This document shows positions 1 to 14,167 of a stretch of DNA of 64,000 nt, in pieces (the first letter of the stretch is position 1; the number at the start of each line of letters is the position of its first letter). Origin of the DNA: Hydractinia symbiolongicarpus (taxonomy: Eukaryota; Cnidaria; Hydrozoa; Anthoathecata; Hydractiniidae); the NCBI RefSeq assembly GCF_029227915.1, contig NC_079880.1:126001-190000 (forward strand), read 5' to 3'. The notes beneath the pieces were generated by a model, which was given only the letters and a program-made list of their open reading frames with translations, made no database searches and was not told the DNA's origin. Position numbers and translations under genes: made by a program.

Positions 1-148
1 CCAGTCGGTTTGAGTTACAACGGTTGGGTCACATATTCGTACCAACATGTATTTAGCGATATTTGTTTTGATATTACTAGGTTGCATCGCTTTTATCAAT
101 GAAACGAATGACTGTGGGACTTAATTGAACTAACTTTGGACTGTGACC

Positions 149-1667
149 TGATAAATGTGATAAATGAGACAATTGGACTCCAAGAAAAAACATTTTTCTT
201 AATTTGACGTGATTGCCGGAACTCAGCGATTACACTGGGCGCTGTGGTAGCGCTTCATTTAAAAATTTAGATAAATAAGTCATTTTTTACTGCGTGACCA
301 ATCCTAGCCGTTATCGCGCGCTGAAGAGATAGCAACAGTTTCAAAAACTACTTTTTATTGACTTTCTAATGGTGTCAGTCCGTTTGAGTTACAACGGTTG
401 TGTCACATATTCGTACCAACATGTATTTAGCGATATTTTTTTTGATATTACTAGGTTGCTCGCTTTTAACAATGAAACGATTGACTGTGGGACTTAATTG
501 AACTAACTTTGGACTGTGACCTAATTAATGTGATAAATGAGAAAACTGAACTCCAAGAAATAACATTCTTCTCAATTTGACATGATTGCCGGAACTCAGC
601 GATTGCACTGGGCGCTCTGGTAGCACTTCATTAAAAAACTTAGATTAATAAGTCATTTTTTACTGTGGGACCAATCCTAGCCGTTATCGCGCACTGAAGA
701 AATAGCGACAGTTTCAAAAAGTACATTTCATTGACTTTCTAACGGTGTCAGTCCGTTTGAGTTACAACGGTTGCGTCACATATTCGTACCAACATGTATT
801 TAGCGATATTTTTTTTGATATTACTAGGTTGCATCCCTTTTAACAATGAAACGAATGACTGTGGGACTTAATTTAACTAACTTTTGGACTGTGACCTGAT
901 AAATGTGATAAATGAGACAATTGGACTCCAAGAAAAAACATTTTTCTTAATTTGACGTGATTGCCGGAACTCAGCGATTACACTGGGCGCTGTGGTAGCG
1001 CTTCATTTAAAAATTTAGATAAATAAGTCATTTTTTACTGCGTGACCAATCCTAGCCGTTATCGCGCGCTGAAGAGATAGCAACAGTTTCAAAAACTACT
1101 TTTTATTGACTTTCTAATGGTGTCAGTCCGTTTGAGTTACAACGGTTGTGTCACATATTCGTACCAACATGTATTTAGCGATATTTTTTTTGATATTACT
1201 AGGTTGCTCGCTTTTAACAATGAAACGATTGACTGTGGGACTTAATTGAACTAACTTTGGACTGTGACCTAATTAATGTGATAAATGAGAAAACTGAACT
1301 CCAAGAAATAACATTCTTCTCAATTTGACATGATTGCCGGAACTCAGCGATTGCACTGGGCGCTCTGGTAGCACTTCATTAAAAAACTTAGATTAATAAG
1401 TCATTTTTTACTGTGGGACCAATCCTAGCCGTTATCGCGCACTGAAGAAATAGCGACAGTTTCAAAAAGTACATTTCATTGACTTTCTAACGGTGTCAGT
1501 CCGTTTGAGTTACAACGGTTGCGTCACATATTCGTACCAACATGTATTTAGCGATATTTTTTTTGATATTACTAGGTTGCATCCCTTTTAACAATGAAAC
1601 GAATGACTGTGGGACTTAATTTAACTAACTTTTGGACTGTGACCTGATAAATGTGATAAATGAGACA
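149..1667 (+). repeat. 748-bp dimer tandem duplication, about two copies
   Basis: Sequence from about 149 to 919 recurs with a 748-bp offset at about 897 to 1667, spanning two monomers per copy. Rare private variants are shared by both copies: 'ctgcgtgacc' (289 and 1038), 'actactttttattg' (349 and 1097), 'ggttgctcgc' (474-475 region and 1202-1203 region) and 'atttaactaacttttgg' in the units at 749 and 1497. Sharing of private variants at a fixed offset shows a recent tandem duplication rather than independent monomers. The left edge lies next to 'ggactgtgacctg' at unit offset about 147. The right edge coincides with the deletion in the unit starting at 1497. Confidence 0.9.
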
Positions 1668-1850
1668 ATCTTCTTAATTTGACGGCATTGCCGGAACTCA
1701 GCGATTACACTGGGCGCTGTGATAGCGCATCATTAAAAAATTTAGATAAATAAGTCATTCTTTACTGTGGGACCAATCCTAGCCGCTATCGCGCGCTGAA
1801 GAAATATCGATCGTTTCATAAACTACATTTCATTGACTTTCTAACGGTGC
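1497..1850 (+). repeat. Short 354-bp monomer with internal deletion of about 20 bp
   Basis: This unit is 354 bp where its neighbours are 373-375 bp. At about 1668 the sequence goes straight from 'gataaatgagacaat' to 'cttcttaatttgacg', so the usual 'tggactccaagaaataac' stretch and adjoining bases are missing. One or two T residues could belong to either flank, so the exact break is ambiguous. The rest of the unit is a normal monomer. It also shows 'gacggcattgcc' just after the deletion, where other units have 'gacgtgattgcc'. Confidence 0.9.
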
Positions 1851-3345
1851 CAGTCCGTTTGAGTTACAACGGTTGGGTCACATATTCGTACCAGCATGTC
1901 TTTAGCGATATTTGTTTTGATATTACTAGGTTGCATCGCTTTTAACAATGAAACGAATGACTGTGGGACTTAATTGAACTAACTTTGGACTGTGACCTTA
2001 TAGAAGTTATAAGTGAGACATGTTGACTCCAAGAAATAGCATTTTTCTTAATTTGAAATGATTGCCAAAACTCAGCGATTGCACTGGGCGCTGTGGTTGC
2101 GCTTCATTTAAGAACTTAAATTAATAAGTTATTTTTTACTGTGGGACCAATCCTGGCCGTTATCGCGCGCTGAAGAAATAGCGACAGTTTCAAAAACAAC
2201 ATTTCATTGACTTTCTAACGGTATCAATCCACTTCAGTTACAACGTTTGCGTCACATATTCGTACCAACATGTATTTAGCGATATTTTTCTCATATTACT
2301 AGGTTGCATCTCTTTTAACAGTGAAACGATTGACTGTGGGAATAAATTGGACTGATTTTGGACTGTGACCTGATAAATGTGATAAATGAGACATTTGGAT
2401 TCCAAGAAATAACATTCTTCTTAATTTGACATGATTACTGAAACTCAGCGATTACACTGGGCGCTGTGGTAGCGCTTCATTTAAAAATTTAGATAAATAA
2501 GTCATTCTTTACTGTGGGACCAATCCTAGCCGTTATCGGGCGCTGAAGAAATGGCGACAGTTTCAAAAACTACATTTCATTGACTTTCTAACGGTATCAA
2601 TCCACTTCAGTTACAACGTTTGATTCACATATTCGTACCAACATGTATTTAACGATATTTTTTTTGATATTACTAGGTTGCATCCCTTTTAACAATGAAA
2701 CGAATGGCTGTGGGACTTAATTGAACTAACTTTGGACTGTGACCTGATAAATGTGATAAATGAGACAATTGGAGTCCAAGAAAACACATTTTTCTTAATT
2801 TGACGTGATTGCCGGAATTCAGCGATTACACTGGGCGCTGTGGTAGCGCTTCATTTAAAAATTTAGATAAATAAGTCATTTTTTACTGTGTGACCAATCC
2901 TAGCCGTTATTGCGCGCTGAAGAGATAGCAACAGTTTCAAAAACTACATTTTATTGACTTTCTAATGGTGTCAGTCCGTTTGAGTTACAACGGTTGCGTC
3001 ACTTATTCGTACCAACATGAATTTAGCGACATTTTTTTTGATATTACTAAGTTGCATCGCTTTTAACAATGAAACGATTGACTGTGGGGCTAAAATGAAC
3101 TGATTTTGGACTGTGACCTTATAAATGTGATAAATGAGACAATTGGATTCCAAGAAATAACATTCTTCTTAATTTGACATGATTACCGGAACTCAGCGAT
3201 TACACTAGGCGCTGTGGTAGCGCTTCATTTAAGAATTTACACAAGTCAGTCATTCTTTACTGTGGGACCAATCCTAGCCGTTATCGCGCGCTGAAGAAAT
3301 AGCGACAGTTTCAAAAACTACATTTCATTGACTTTCTAAAAGTAT

Positions 3346-5586
3346 CAATCCGCTGGAGTTGCAACGGTTCAGTCACATATTCGTACCAACATGTATTTCG
3401 TGATATTTTTCCGGTACTACCAGGTTGAATGGCTTTTAACAGTGAAACGATTGACTGTGGCACTTAATTGAACTGATTATGGACTGTCACCTGATAAATG
3501 TGATAAAGGAGACAATTGGACTCCTAGAAATAACATTCTTCTTAATTTGACATGATTGCGGAACCTCAGCGATTACACTGGGCGCTGTGGTAGCGCTTCA
3601 TTTAAGAATTAAGCTATAAAAAGTCATTTTTTTACTGTGGGGCCGATCCTTGCCGTTAGCGCGCTGAAGAAATTGCGACAGTTTCAAAAACTACATTTTA
3701 TTGACTTTCTAACGGTGTCAGTCTATTTGAGTTACAACGGTTGGGTCACATATTCGTACCAACATGTATTTATCGAATTGTTTTTCTCATATTACTAGGT
3801 TGCATCGATTTAAACATTGAAACGATTGACTGTGGGATATAATTGATCTAACTTTGGACTGTGACCTAATAGATGTGATAAATGAGAAAATTCGACTCCA
3901 AGAAATAACATTCTTCTCAATTTGACATGATTGCGGGAACTCAGCGATTACACTGGGCGTTGTGGTAGCACTTCATTTAAAAACTTAGATTAATAAGTCA
4001 TTTTTTACTGTGGGACCAATCCTAGCCGTTATCGCGCGCTGAAGAAATAGGGACAGTTTTAAAAAATACATTTCATTGACTTTTTAACGATGTCAGTCCG
4101 TTTGAGTTACAACGGTTGGGTCACATATTCGTACCAACATGTTTTCAGCGATATTTTTTGATATTACTGGGTTGCATCGCTTTTAACAATGAAACGATTG
4201 ACTGTGGGACTTAATTGAACTAACTTTGGACTGTGACTTAATAAATGTGATAAATGAGAAATTGGACTCCAAGAAATAACATTCTTCTCAATTTGACATG
4301 ATTGCCGGAAATCAGCGATTACACTGGGCGCTGTGGTAGCACTTCATTTAAAAACTTAGATTATTAAGTCATTTTTTATTGTGGGACCAATCCTAGCCGT
4401 TATAGCGCGCTGAAGAAATAGCGACAGTTTCATAAACTACATTTCATTGACTTTCTAACGGTGTCAGTCCGTTTGAGTTACAACAGTTGGGTCACCTATT
4501 GGTACCAACATGTGTTTAGCGATATTTTTCTGATATTACTAGGTTGTATCGCTTTTAACAATGAAACGATTGACTGTGGGACTTAATTGAACTAACTTTG
4601 GACTGTGACTTGATAAATGTGATAAATGAGACAATTGGACTCTAAGAAATAACATTCTTCTTAATTTGACGCGATTGCCGGAAATCAGCGATTACACTGG
4701 GCGCTGTGGTATCGCTTCATTTAAAAATTTAGATAAATAAGTCATTCTTTACTGTGAGACCAATCATAGCCGTTATCGCGCGCTGAAGAAATATCAAAAG
4801 TTTCATAAACTACATTTCATTGACTTTCTAACGGTGCCAGTCGGTTTGAGTTACAACGGTTGGGTCACATATTCGTACCAACATGTATTTAGCGATATTT
4901 GTTTTGATATTACTAGGTTGCATCGCTTTTAACAATGAAACGAATGACTGTGGGACTTAATTGAACTAACTTTGGACTGTGACCTGATAAATGTGATAAA
5001 TGAGACAATTGGACTCCAAGAAAAAACATTTTTCTTAATTTGACGTGATTGCCGGAACTCAGCGATTACACTGGGCGCTGTGGTAGCGCTTCATTTAAAA
5101 ATTTAGATAAATAAGTCATTTTTTACTGTGAGACCAATCCTAGCCGTTATCGCGCGCTGAAGAGATAGCAACAGTTTCAAAAACTACAATTTTTTGACTT
5201 TCTAATGGTGTCAGTCCGTTTGAGTTACAACGGTTGCGTCACTTATTTGTACCAACATGAATTTAGCGACATTTTTTTTGATATTACTAGGTTGCATCCC
5301 TTTTAACAATGAAACGAATGACTGTGGGACTTAATTGAACTAACTTTTGGACTGTGACCTGATAAATGTGATAAATGAGACAATTGGATTCCAAGAAATA
5401 ACATTCTTCTCAATTTGACATGATTGCCGGAACTCAGCGATTACACTGGGCGCTCTGGTAGCAATTCATTTAAAAACTTAGATAAATAAGTCATTCTTTA
5501 CTGTGGGACCAATCCTAGCCGTTATCGCGCGCTGAAGAACTATCGACAGTTTCATAAACTACATTTCATTGACTTTCTAACGGTGT
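3346..5586 (+). repeat. Multi-unit block A, first copy (six units)
   Basis: Six successive distinct monomers occur here in fixed order. The unit at 3346 starts 'caatccgctggagttgc' and has 'ccggtactaccagg'. The unit at 3719 has 'tatttatcgaattg'. The unit at 4094 starts 'acgatgtcag' and has 'atgttttcagcg'. The unit at 4465 has 'caacagttgggtcacc' and 'attggtacc'. Units at 4838 and 5212 follow. The same ordered set recurs starting at 7450, 10433 and 15286. This copy and the one at 15286 share 'aaatatcaaaagtttc' (about 4790 and 16730), which the other two lack, so these two are closer to each other than to the physically nearer copies. Confidence 0.88.
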
Positions 5587-6853
5587 CAGTCCGTTTGATT
5601 TACAATGGTTGGGTCACATATTCGTACCAACATGAATTTAGCGATATTTTTCTCACATTACTAGGTTGCAGCTTTTGACAGTGAAACGATTGACTCTGGT
5701 ACTAATTTGAACTGATTTTGGAATGTGACCTTATAAATGTTACAAGTGAGACATGTCGACTCCAAGAAATAGCATTTTTCTTAATTTGACATGATTGCCG
5801 GAACTCAGCGATTACACTCGGCGCTGTGGTAGCACTTCAATTGAAAACTTAGATTAATAAGTCATTTTTTACTGTGGGAGCAATCCTAGCTGTTATCGCG
5901 CGCTGCAGAAATATCGATAGTTTCATAAACTACATTTCATTGACTTTCTAACGGTGCCAGTCTGTTTGAGTTACAACGGTTGGGTCACATATTCGTACCA
6001 GCATGTCTTTAGCGATATTTGTTTTGATATTACTAGGTTGCATCACTTTTAACAATGAAACGAATGACTGTGGGACTTAATTGAACTAACTTTGGACTGT
6101 GACCTGATAAATGTGATAAATGAGAAAATTGGACTCCAAGAAAACACATTTTTCTTAATTTGACGTGATTGCCGGAACTCAGCGATTACACTGGGCGCTG
6201 TGGTAGCGCTTCATTTAAAAATTTAGATAAATAAGTCATTTTTTACTGTGTGACCAATCCTAGCCGTTATTGCGCGCTGAAGAGATAGCAACAGTTTCAA
6301 AAACTACATTTTATTGACTTTCTAATGGTGTCAGTCCGTTTGAGTTACAACGGTTGCGTCACTTATTCGTACCAACATGAATTTAGCGACATTTTTTTTG
6401 ATATTACTAAGTTGCATCGCTTTTAACAATGAAACGATTGACTGTGGGACTTAATTGAACTAACTTTGGACTGTGACCTAATAAATGTGATAAATGAGAA
6501 AATTGGACCCCAAGAAATAACATTCTTCTCAATTTGACATGATTGCCGGAACTCAGCGATTACACTGGGCGCTGTGGTAGCACTTCATTTGAAAACTTAG
6601 ATTAATAAGTCATTTTTTACTGTGGGACCAATCCTGGCCGTTATCGCGCGCTGAAGAAATAGCGACAGTTTCAAAAACAACATTTCATTGACTTTCTAAC
6701 GGTATCAATCCACTTCAGTTACAACGTTAGCGTCACATATTCGTACCAACATGTATTTAGCGATATTTTTCTCATATTACTAGGTTGCATCTCTTTTAAC
6801 AGTGAAACGATTGACTGTGGGGCTAAAATGAACTGATTTTGGACTGTGACCTT

Positions 6854-9836
6854 ATAAATGTGATAAATGAGACAATTGGATTCCAAGAATTAACATTCTT
6901 CTTAATTTGACATGATTACCGGAACTCAGCGATTACACTGGACGCTGTGGTAGCACTTCATTTAAAAATTTAGATAAGTAAGTCATTCTTTACTGTGGGA
7001 CCAATCCTAGCCATTAGCGCGCTCAAGAAATAGAGACAGTTTCAAATACTACATTTCACTGATTTTCTAACGGTGTCAGTCCGTTTGAGTTTCAACGGTT
7101 GGGTCACATATTCGTACCAACATGTATTTAGCGATATTTTTCTCATATTACTAGGTTGCATCGCTTTTAACAGTGAAACGATTGACTGTGGGACAAAATT
7201 GGACTGATTTTGGACTGTGACCTGATAAATGAGATAAATGAGACAATTGGACTTCAAGAAATAACATTCTTCTTAATTTGACGTGATTGCCGGAACTCAG
7301 CGATTACACTGGGCGCTGTGGTAGTGCTTCATTTAAGAATTTACACAAATCAGTCATTCTTTACTGTGGGACCAACCCTAGCCGTTATCGCGCGCTGAAG
7401 AAATAGCGACAGTTTCAAAAACTACATTTCATTGACTTTCTAAAAGTATCAATCCGCTGGAGTTGCAACGGTTGAGTCACTTATTCGTACCAACATGTAT
7501 TTCGTGATATTTTTCCGGTACTACCAGGTTGTATGGCTTTTAACAGTGAAACGATTGACTGTGGCACTTAATTGAACTGATTATGGACTGTCACCTGATA
7601 AATGTGATAAAGGAGACAATTGGACTCCTAGAAATAACATTCTTCTTAATTTGACATGATTGCGGAACCTCAACGATTACACTGGGCGCTGTGGTAGCGC
7701 TTCATTTAAGAAATAAGCTATAAAAAGTCATTTTTTTACTGTGGGGCCGATCCTTGCCGTTAGCGCGCTGAAGAAATAGCGACAGTTTCAAAAACTACAT
7801 TTTATTGACTTTATAACGGTGTCAGTCCATTTGAGTTACAACGGTTGGGTCACATATTCGTACCAACATGTATTTATCGAATTGTTTTTCTCATATTACT
7901 AGGTTGCATCGATTTAAACATTGAAACGATTGACTGTGGGATATAATTGATCTAACTTTGGACTGTGACCTAATAGATGTGATAAATGAGAAAATTCGAC
8001 TCCAAGAAATAACATTCTTCTCAATTTGACATGATTGCGGGAACTCAGCGATTACACTGGGCGTTGTGGTAGCACTTCATTTAAAAACTTAGATTAATAA
8101 GTCATTTTTTACTGTGGGACCAATCCTAGCCGTTATCGCGCGCTGAAGAAATAGCGACAGTTTTAAAAAATACATTTCATTGACTTTTTAACGATGTCAG
8201 TCCGTTTGAGTTACAACGGTTGGGTCACATATTCGTACCAACATGTTTTCAGCGATATTTTTTGATATTACTGGGTTGCATCGCTTTTAACAATGAAACG
8301 ATTGACTGTGGGACTTAATTGAACTAACTTTGGACTGTGACCTAATAAATGTGATAAATGAGAAATTGGACTCCAAGAAATAACATTCTTCTCAATTTGA
8401 CATGATTGCCGGAAATCAGCGATTACACTGGGCGCTGTGGTAGCACTTCATTTAAAAACTTAAATTAATAAGTCATTTTTTATTGTGGGACCAATCCTAG
8501 CCGTTATAGCGCGCTGAAGAAATAGCGACAGTTTCATAAACTACATTTTATTGACTTTCTAACGGTGTCAGTCCGTTTGAGTTACAACAGTTGGGTCACC
8601 TATTGGTACCAACATGTGTTTAGCGATATTTTTCTGATAATACTAGGTTGTATCGCTTTTAACAATGAAACGATTGACTGTGGGACTTAATTAAACTAAC
8701 TTTGGACTGTGACTTGATAAATGTGATAAATGAGACAATTGGACTCTAAGAAATAACATTCTTCTTAATTTGACGCGATTGCCGGAAATCAGCGATTACA
8801 CTGGGCGCTGTGGTATTGCTTCATTTAAAAATTTAGATAAATAAGTCATTTTTTACTGTGGGACCAATCCTAGCTGTTATCGCGCGCTGAAGAAATATCG
8901 ATAGTTTCATAAACTACATTTCATTGACTTTCTAACGGTGCCAGTCTGTTTGAGTTACAACGGTTGGGTCACATATTCGTACCAACATGTATTTAGCGAT
9001 ATTTGTTTTGATATTACTAGGTTGCATCGCTTTTAACAATGAAACGAATGACTGTGGGACTTAATTGAACTAACTTTGGACTGTGACCTGATAAATGTGA
9101 TAAATGAGACAATTGGACTCCAAGAAAAAACATTTTTCTTAATTTGACGTGATTGCCGGAACTCAGCGATTACACTGGGCGCTGTGGTAGCGCTTCATTT
9201 AAAAATTTAGATAAATAAGTCATTTTTTACTGTGAGACCAATCCTAGCCGTTATCGCGCGCTGAAGAGATAGCAAAAGTTTCAAAAACTACATTTTATTG
9301 ACTTTCTAATGGTGTCAGTCCGTTTGAGTTACAACGGTTGCGTCACTTATTCGTACCAACATGAATTTAGCGACATTTTTTTTGATATTACTAGGTTGCA
9401 TCGCTTTTAACAATGAAACGAATGACTGTGGGACTTAATTGAACTAACTTTGGACTGTGACCTAATAAATGTGATAAATGAGAAAATTGGACCCCAAGAA
9501 ATAACATTCTTCTCAATTTGACATGATTGCCGAAACTCAGCGATTACACTCGGCGCTGTGGTAGCACTTCATTTGAAAACTTAGATTAATAAGTCATTTT
9601 TTACTGTGGGAGCAATCCTAGCTGTTATCGCGCGCTGAAGAAATATCGATAGTTTCATAACTACATTTCATTGACTTTCTAACGGTGCCAGTCTGTTTGA
9701 GTTCGACGGTTGGGTCACATATTCGTACCAGCATGTCTTTAGCGATATTTGTTTTGATATTACTAGGTTGCATCACTTTTAACAATGAAACGAATGACTG
9801 TGGGACTTAATTGAACTAACTTTGGACTGTGACCTG
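6854..9836 (+). repeat. 2,983-bp eight-unit higher-order repeat, copy 1
   Basis: Eight consecutive monomers (from within the unit at 6706 to within the unit at 9689) are repeated immediately downstream. The left break is sharp: base 6853 differs from its partner 9836, and from 6854 onward the sequence matches 9837 onward with offset 2983, including rare 'ggattccaagaattaac', 'aatagagacagtttcaaata' and 'ctgataatactagg'. Differences I saw are few: g/a at about 7382 against 10365, g/a in 'gattgccgg' against 'gattaccgg' near 8778 and 11761, and one-base gaps near 9658 and 9710. This is a young tandem duplication. Confidence 0.92.
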
Positions 9837-12821
9837 ATAAATGTGATAAATGAGACAATTGGATTCCAAGAATTAACATTCTTCTTAATTTGACATGATT
9901 ACCGGAACTCAGCGATTACACTGGACGCTGTGGTAGCACTTCATTTAAAAATTTAGATAAGTAAGTCATTCTTTACTGTGGGACCAATCCTAGCCATTAG
10001 CGCGCTCAAGAAATAGAGACAGTTTCAAATACTACATTTCACTGATTTTCTAACGGTGTCAGTCCGTTTGAGTTTCAACGGTTGGGTCACATATTCGTAC
10101 CAACATGTATTTAGCGATATTTTTCTCATATTACTAGGTTGCATCGCTTTTAACAGTGAAACGATTGACTGTGGGACAAAATTGGACTGATTTTGGACTG
10201 TGACCTGATAAATGAGATAAATGAGACAATTGGACTTCAAGAAATAACATTCTTCTTAATTTGACGTGATTGCCGGAACTCAGCGATTACACTGGGCGCT
10301 GTGGTAGCGCTTCATTTAAGAATTTACACAAATCAGTCATTCTTTACTGTGGGACCAACCCTAACCGTTATCGCGCGCTGAAGAAATAGCGACAGTTTCA
10401 AAAACTACATTTCATTGACTTTCTAAAAGTATCAATCCGCTGGAGTTGCAACGGTTGAGTCACTTATTCGTACCAACATGTATTTCGTGATATTTTTCCG
10501 GTACTACCAGGTTGTATGGCTTTTAACAGTGAAACGATTGACTGTGGCACTTAATTGAACTGATTATGGACTGTCACCTGATAAATGTGATAAAGGAGAC
10601 AATTGGACTCCTAGAAATAACATTCTTCTTAATTTGACATGATTGCGGAACCTCAACGATTACACTGGGCGCTGTGGTAGCGCTTCATTTAAGAAATAAG
10701 CTATAAAAAGTCATTTTTTTACTGTGGGGCCGATCCTTGCCGTTAGCGCGCTGAAGAAATAGCGACAGTTTCAAAAACTACATTTTATTGACTTTATAAC
10801 GGTGTCAGTCCATTTGAGTTACAACGGTTGGGTCACATATTCGTACCAACATGTATTTATCGAATTGTTTTTCTCATATTACTAGGTTGCATCGATTTAA
10901 ACATTGAAACGATTGACTGTGGGATATAATTGATCTAACTTTGGACTGTGACCTAATAGATGTGATAAATGAGAAAATTCGACTCCAAGAAATAACATTC
11001 TTCTCAATTTGACATGATTGCGGGAACTCAGCGATTACACTGGGCGTTGTGGTAGCACTTCATTTAAAAACTTAGATTAATAAGTCATTTTTTACTGTGG
11101 GACCAATCCTAGCCGTTATCGCGCGCTGAAGAAATAGCGACAGTTTTAAAAAATACATTTCATTGACTTTTTAACGATGTCAGTCCGTTTGAGTTACAAC
11201 GGTTGGGTCACATATTCGTACCAACATGTTTTCAGCGATATTTTTTGATATTACTGGGTTGCATCGCTTTTAACAATGAAACGATTGACTGTGGGACTTA
11301 ATTGAACTAACTTTGGACTGTGACCTAATAAATGTGATAAATGAGAAATTGGACTCCAAGAAATAACATTCTTCTCAATTTGACATGATTGCCGGAAATC
11401 AGCGATTACACTGGGCGCTGTGGTAGCACTTCATTTAAAAACTTAAATTAATAAGTCATTTTTTATTGTGGGACCAATCCTAGCCGTTATAGCGCGCTGA
11501 AGAAATAGCGACAGTTTCATAAACTACATTTTATTGACTTTCTAACGGTGTCAGTCCGTTTGAGTTACAACAGTTGGGTCACCTATTGGTACCAACATGT
11601 GTTTAGCGATATTTTTCTGATAATACTAGGTTGTATCGCTTTTAACAATGAAACGATTGACTGTGGGACTTAATTAAACTAACTTTGGACTGTGACTTGA
11701 TAAATGTGATAAATGAGACAATTGGACTCTAAGAAATAACATTCTTCTTAATTTGACGCGATTACCGGAAATCAGCGATTACACTGGGCGCTGTGGTATT
11801 GCTTCATTTAAAAATTTAGATAAATAAGTCATTTTTTACTGTGGGACCAATCCTAGCTGTTATCGCGCGCTGAAGAAATATCGATAGTTTCATAAACTAC
11901 ATTTCATTGACTTTCTAACGGTGCCAGTCTGTTTGAGTTACAACGGTTGGGTCACATATTCGTACCAACATGTATTTAGCGATATTTGTTTTGATATTAC
12001 TAGGTTGCATCGCTTTTAACAATGAAACGAATGACTGTGGGACTTAATTGAACTAACTTTGGACTGTGACCTGATAAATGTGATAAATGAGACAATTGGA
12101 CTCCAAGAAAAAACATTTTTCTTAATTTGACGTGATTGCCGGAACTCAGCGATTACACTGGGCGCTGTGGTAGCGCTTCATTTAAAAATTTAGATAAATA
12201 AGTCATTTTTTACTGTGAGACCAATCCTAGCCGTTATCGCGCGCTGAAGAGATAGCAAAAGTTTCAAAAACTACATTTTATTGACTTTCTAATGGTGTCA
12301 GTCCGTTTGAGTTACAACGGTTGCGTCACTTATTCGTACCAACATGAATTTAGCGACATTTTTTTTGATATTACTAGGTTGCATCGCTTTTAACAATGAA
12401 ACGAATGACTGTGGGACTTAATTGAACTAACTTTGGACTGTGACCTAATAAATGTGATAAATGAGAAAATTGGACCCCAAGAAATAACATTCTTCTCAAT
12501 TTGACATGATTGCCGAAACTCAGCGATTACACTCGGCGCTGTGGTAGCACTTCATTTGAAAACTTAGATTAATAAGTCATTTTTTACTGTGGGAGCAATC
12601 CTAGCTGTTATCGCGCGCAGCAGAAATATCGATAGTTTCATAAACTACATTTCATTGACTTTCTAACGGTGCCAGTCTGTTTGAGTTACAACGGTTGGGT
12701 CACATATTAGTACCAGCATGTCTTTAGCGATATTTGTTTTGATATTACTAGGTTGCATCACTTTTAACAATGAAACGAATGACTGTGGGACTTAATTGAA
12801 CTAACTTTGGACTGTGACCTG
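9837..12821 (+). repeat. 2,983-bp eight-unit higher-order repeat, copy 2
   Basis: Second copy of the block at 6854-9836. It has the same eight monomer types in the same order at 10060, 10433, 10806, 11181, 11552, 11925, 12299 and 12673. The copy is about 2985 bp because copy 1 lost single bases near 9658 and 9710. Identity ends near 12821-12850, where this copy continues as 'ccaagaactagcatttttc' instead of re-entering a third repeat. The unit at 12673 carries private differences from its partner at 9689: 'gcgcgcagcagaaat' upstream and 'cacatattagtaccagc'. Confidence 0.9.
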
Positions 12822-13420
12822 ATAAATGTGATAAATGAGACAATTGGACTCCAAGAACTAGCATTTTTCTTAATTTGACATGATTGCCGGAACTCAGCGA
12901 TTACACTCGGCGCTGTGGTAGCACTTCATTTGAAAACTTAGATTAATAAGTCATTTTTTACTGTGGGAGCAATCCTAGCTGTTATCGCGCGCTGAAGAAA
13001 TATCGATAGTTTCATAAACTACATTTCATTGACTTTCTAACGGTGCCAGTCTGTTTGAGTTACAACACTTGGGTCACATATTCGTACCAGCATGTCTTTA
13101 GCGATATTTGTTTTGATATTACTAGGTTGCATCACTTTTAACAATGAAACGAATGACTGTGGGACTTAATTGAACTAACTTTGGACTGTGATCTGATAAA
13201 TGTGATAAATGAGAAAATTGGAATCCAAGAAATAACATTCTTCTTAATTTGACGTAATTGCCGGAACTCAGCGAATACACTGGGCGCTGTGGTAGTGCTT
13301 CATTTGAAAATTTAGATAAACAAGTCATTCTTTACTGTGGGACCAATCCTATCCGTTATCGCACGCTGAAGAAATAGCGAAAGTTTCAAAAACTTCATTT
13401 CATTGACTTTCTAACGGTGT
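12673..13420 (+). repeat. Adjacent pair of similar monomers with 'catgtctttagcg'
   Basis: Units at 12673 and 13047 both have 'ccagtctgtttgagttac', 'accagcatgtctttagcg' and 'ggttgcatcacttttaac', so two monomers of one type sit side by side. In most of domain 1 this type is flanked by other types, as at 5958, 9689, 17526 and 18645. The second has private 'caacacttgggtc' and 'gtgatctgataaatg'. They probably arose from a single-unit duplication or from the exchange that ended the eight-unit repeat. Confidence 0.75.
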
Positions 13421-13794
13421 CAGTCCGTTTGAGTTACAACGGTTGCGTCAAATATTCGTACCAACATGTATTTATCGATATTTTTTTGATATTACTAGGT
13501 TGCATCCCTTTTAACAATGAAACGAATGACTGTGGGACTTAATTGAACTAACTTTTGGACTGTGACCTGATAAATGTGTTAAATGAGACAATTGGACTCC
13601 AAGAAATAACATTCTTCTCAATTTGACATGATTGCCAGAACTCAGCGATTACACTGGGCGCTCTGGTAGCAATTCATTTAAAAACTTAGATAAATAAGTC
13701 ATTCTTTACTGTGGGACCAATCCTAGCCGTTATCGCGCGCTGAAGAACTATCGACAGTTTCATAAACTACATTTCATTGACTTTCTAACGGTGT

Positions 13795-14167
13795 CAGTCC
13801 GTTTGATTTACAATGGTTGGGTCACATATTCGTACCAACATGAATTTAGCGATATTTTTCTCACATTACTAGGTTGCATCACTTTTAACAATGAAACGAA
13901 TGACTGTGGGACTTAATTGAACTAACTTTGGACTGTGACCTGATAAATGTGATAAATGAGAAAATTGGACTCCAAGAAAACACATTTTTCTTAATTTGAC
14001 GTGATTGCCGGAACTCAGCGATTACACTGGGCGCTGTGGTAGCGCTTCATTTAAAAATTTAGATAAATAAGTCATTTTTTACTGTGTGACCAATCCTAGC
14101 CGTTATTGCGGGCTGAAGAGATAGCAACAGTTTCAAAAACTACATTTTATTGACTTTCTAATGGTGT
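13795..14167 (+). repeat. Chimeric monomer in domain 1
   Basis: The left part ('gtttgatttacaatggttgg', 'catgaatttagcg', 'ctcacattactagg') matches the type at 5587 and 18274. Right of the shared 'attactaggttgca' at about 13864-13877 it continues 'tcacttttaacaatgaaacg' like the type at 5958 rather than 'gcttttgacagtgaaacg'. From there to about 17.5 kb the order of units follows 5958-9689 at offset 7836. At 5587 and 5958 the two parents are adjacent, so this chimera is the expected product of a one-unit deletion by unequal exchange. Confidence 0.88.
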
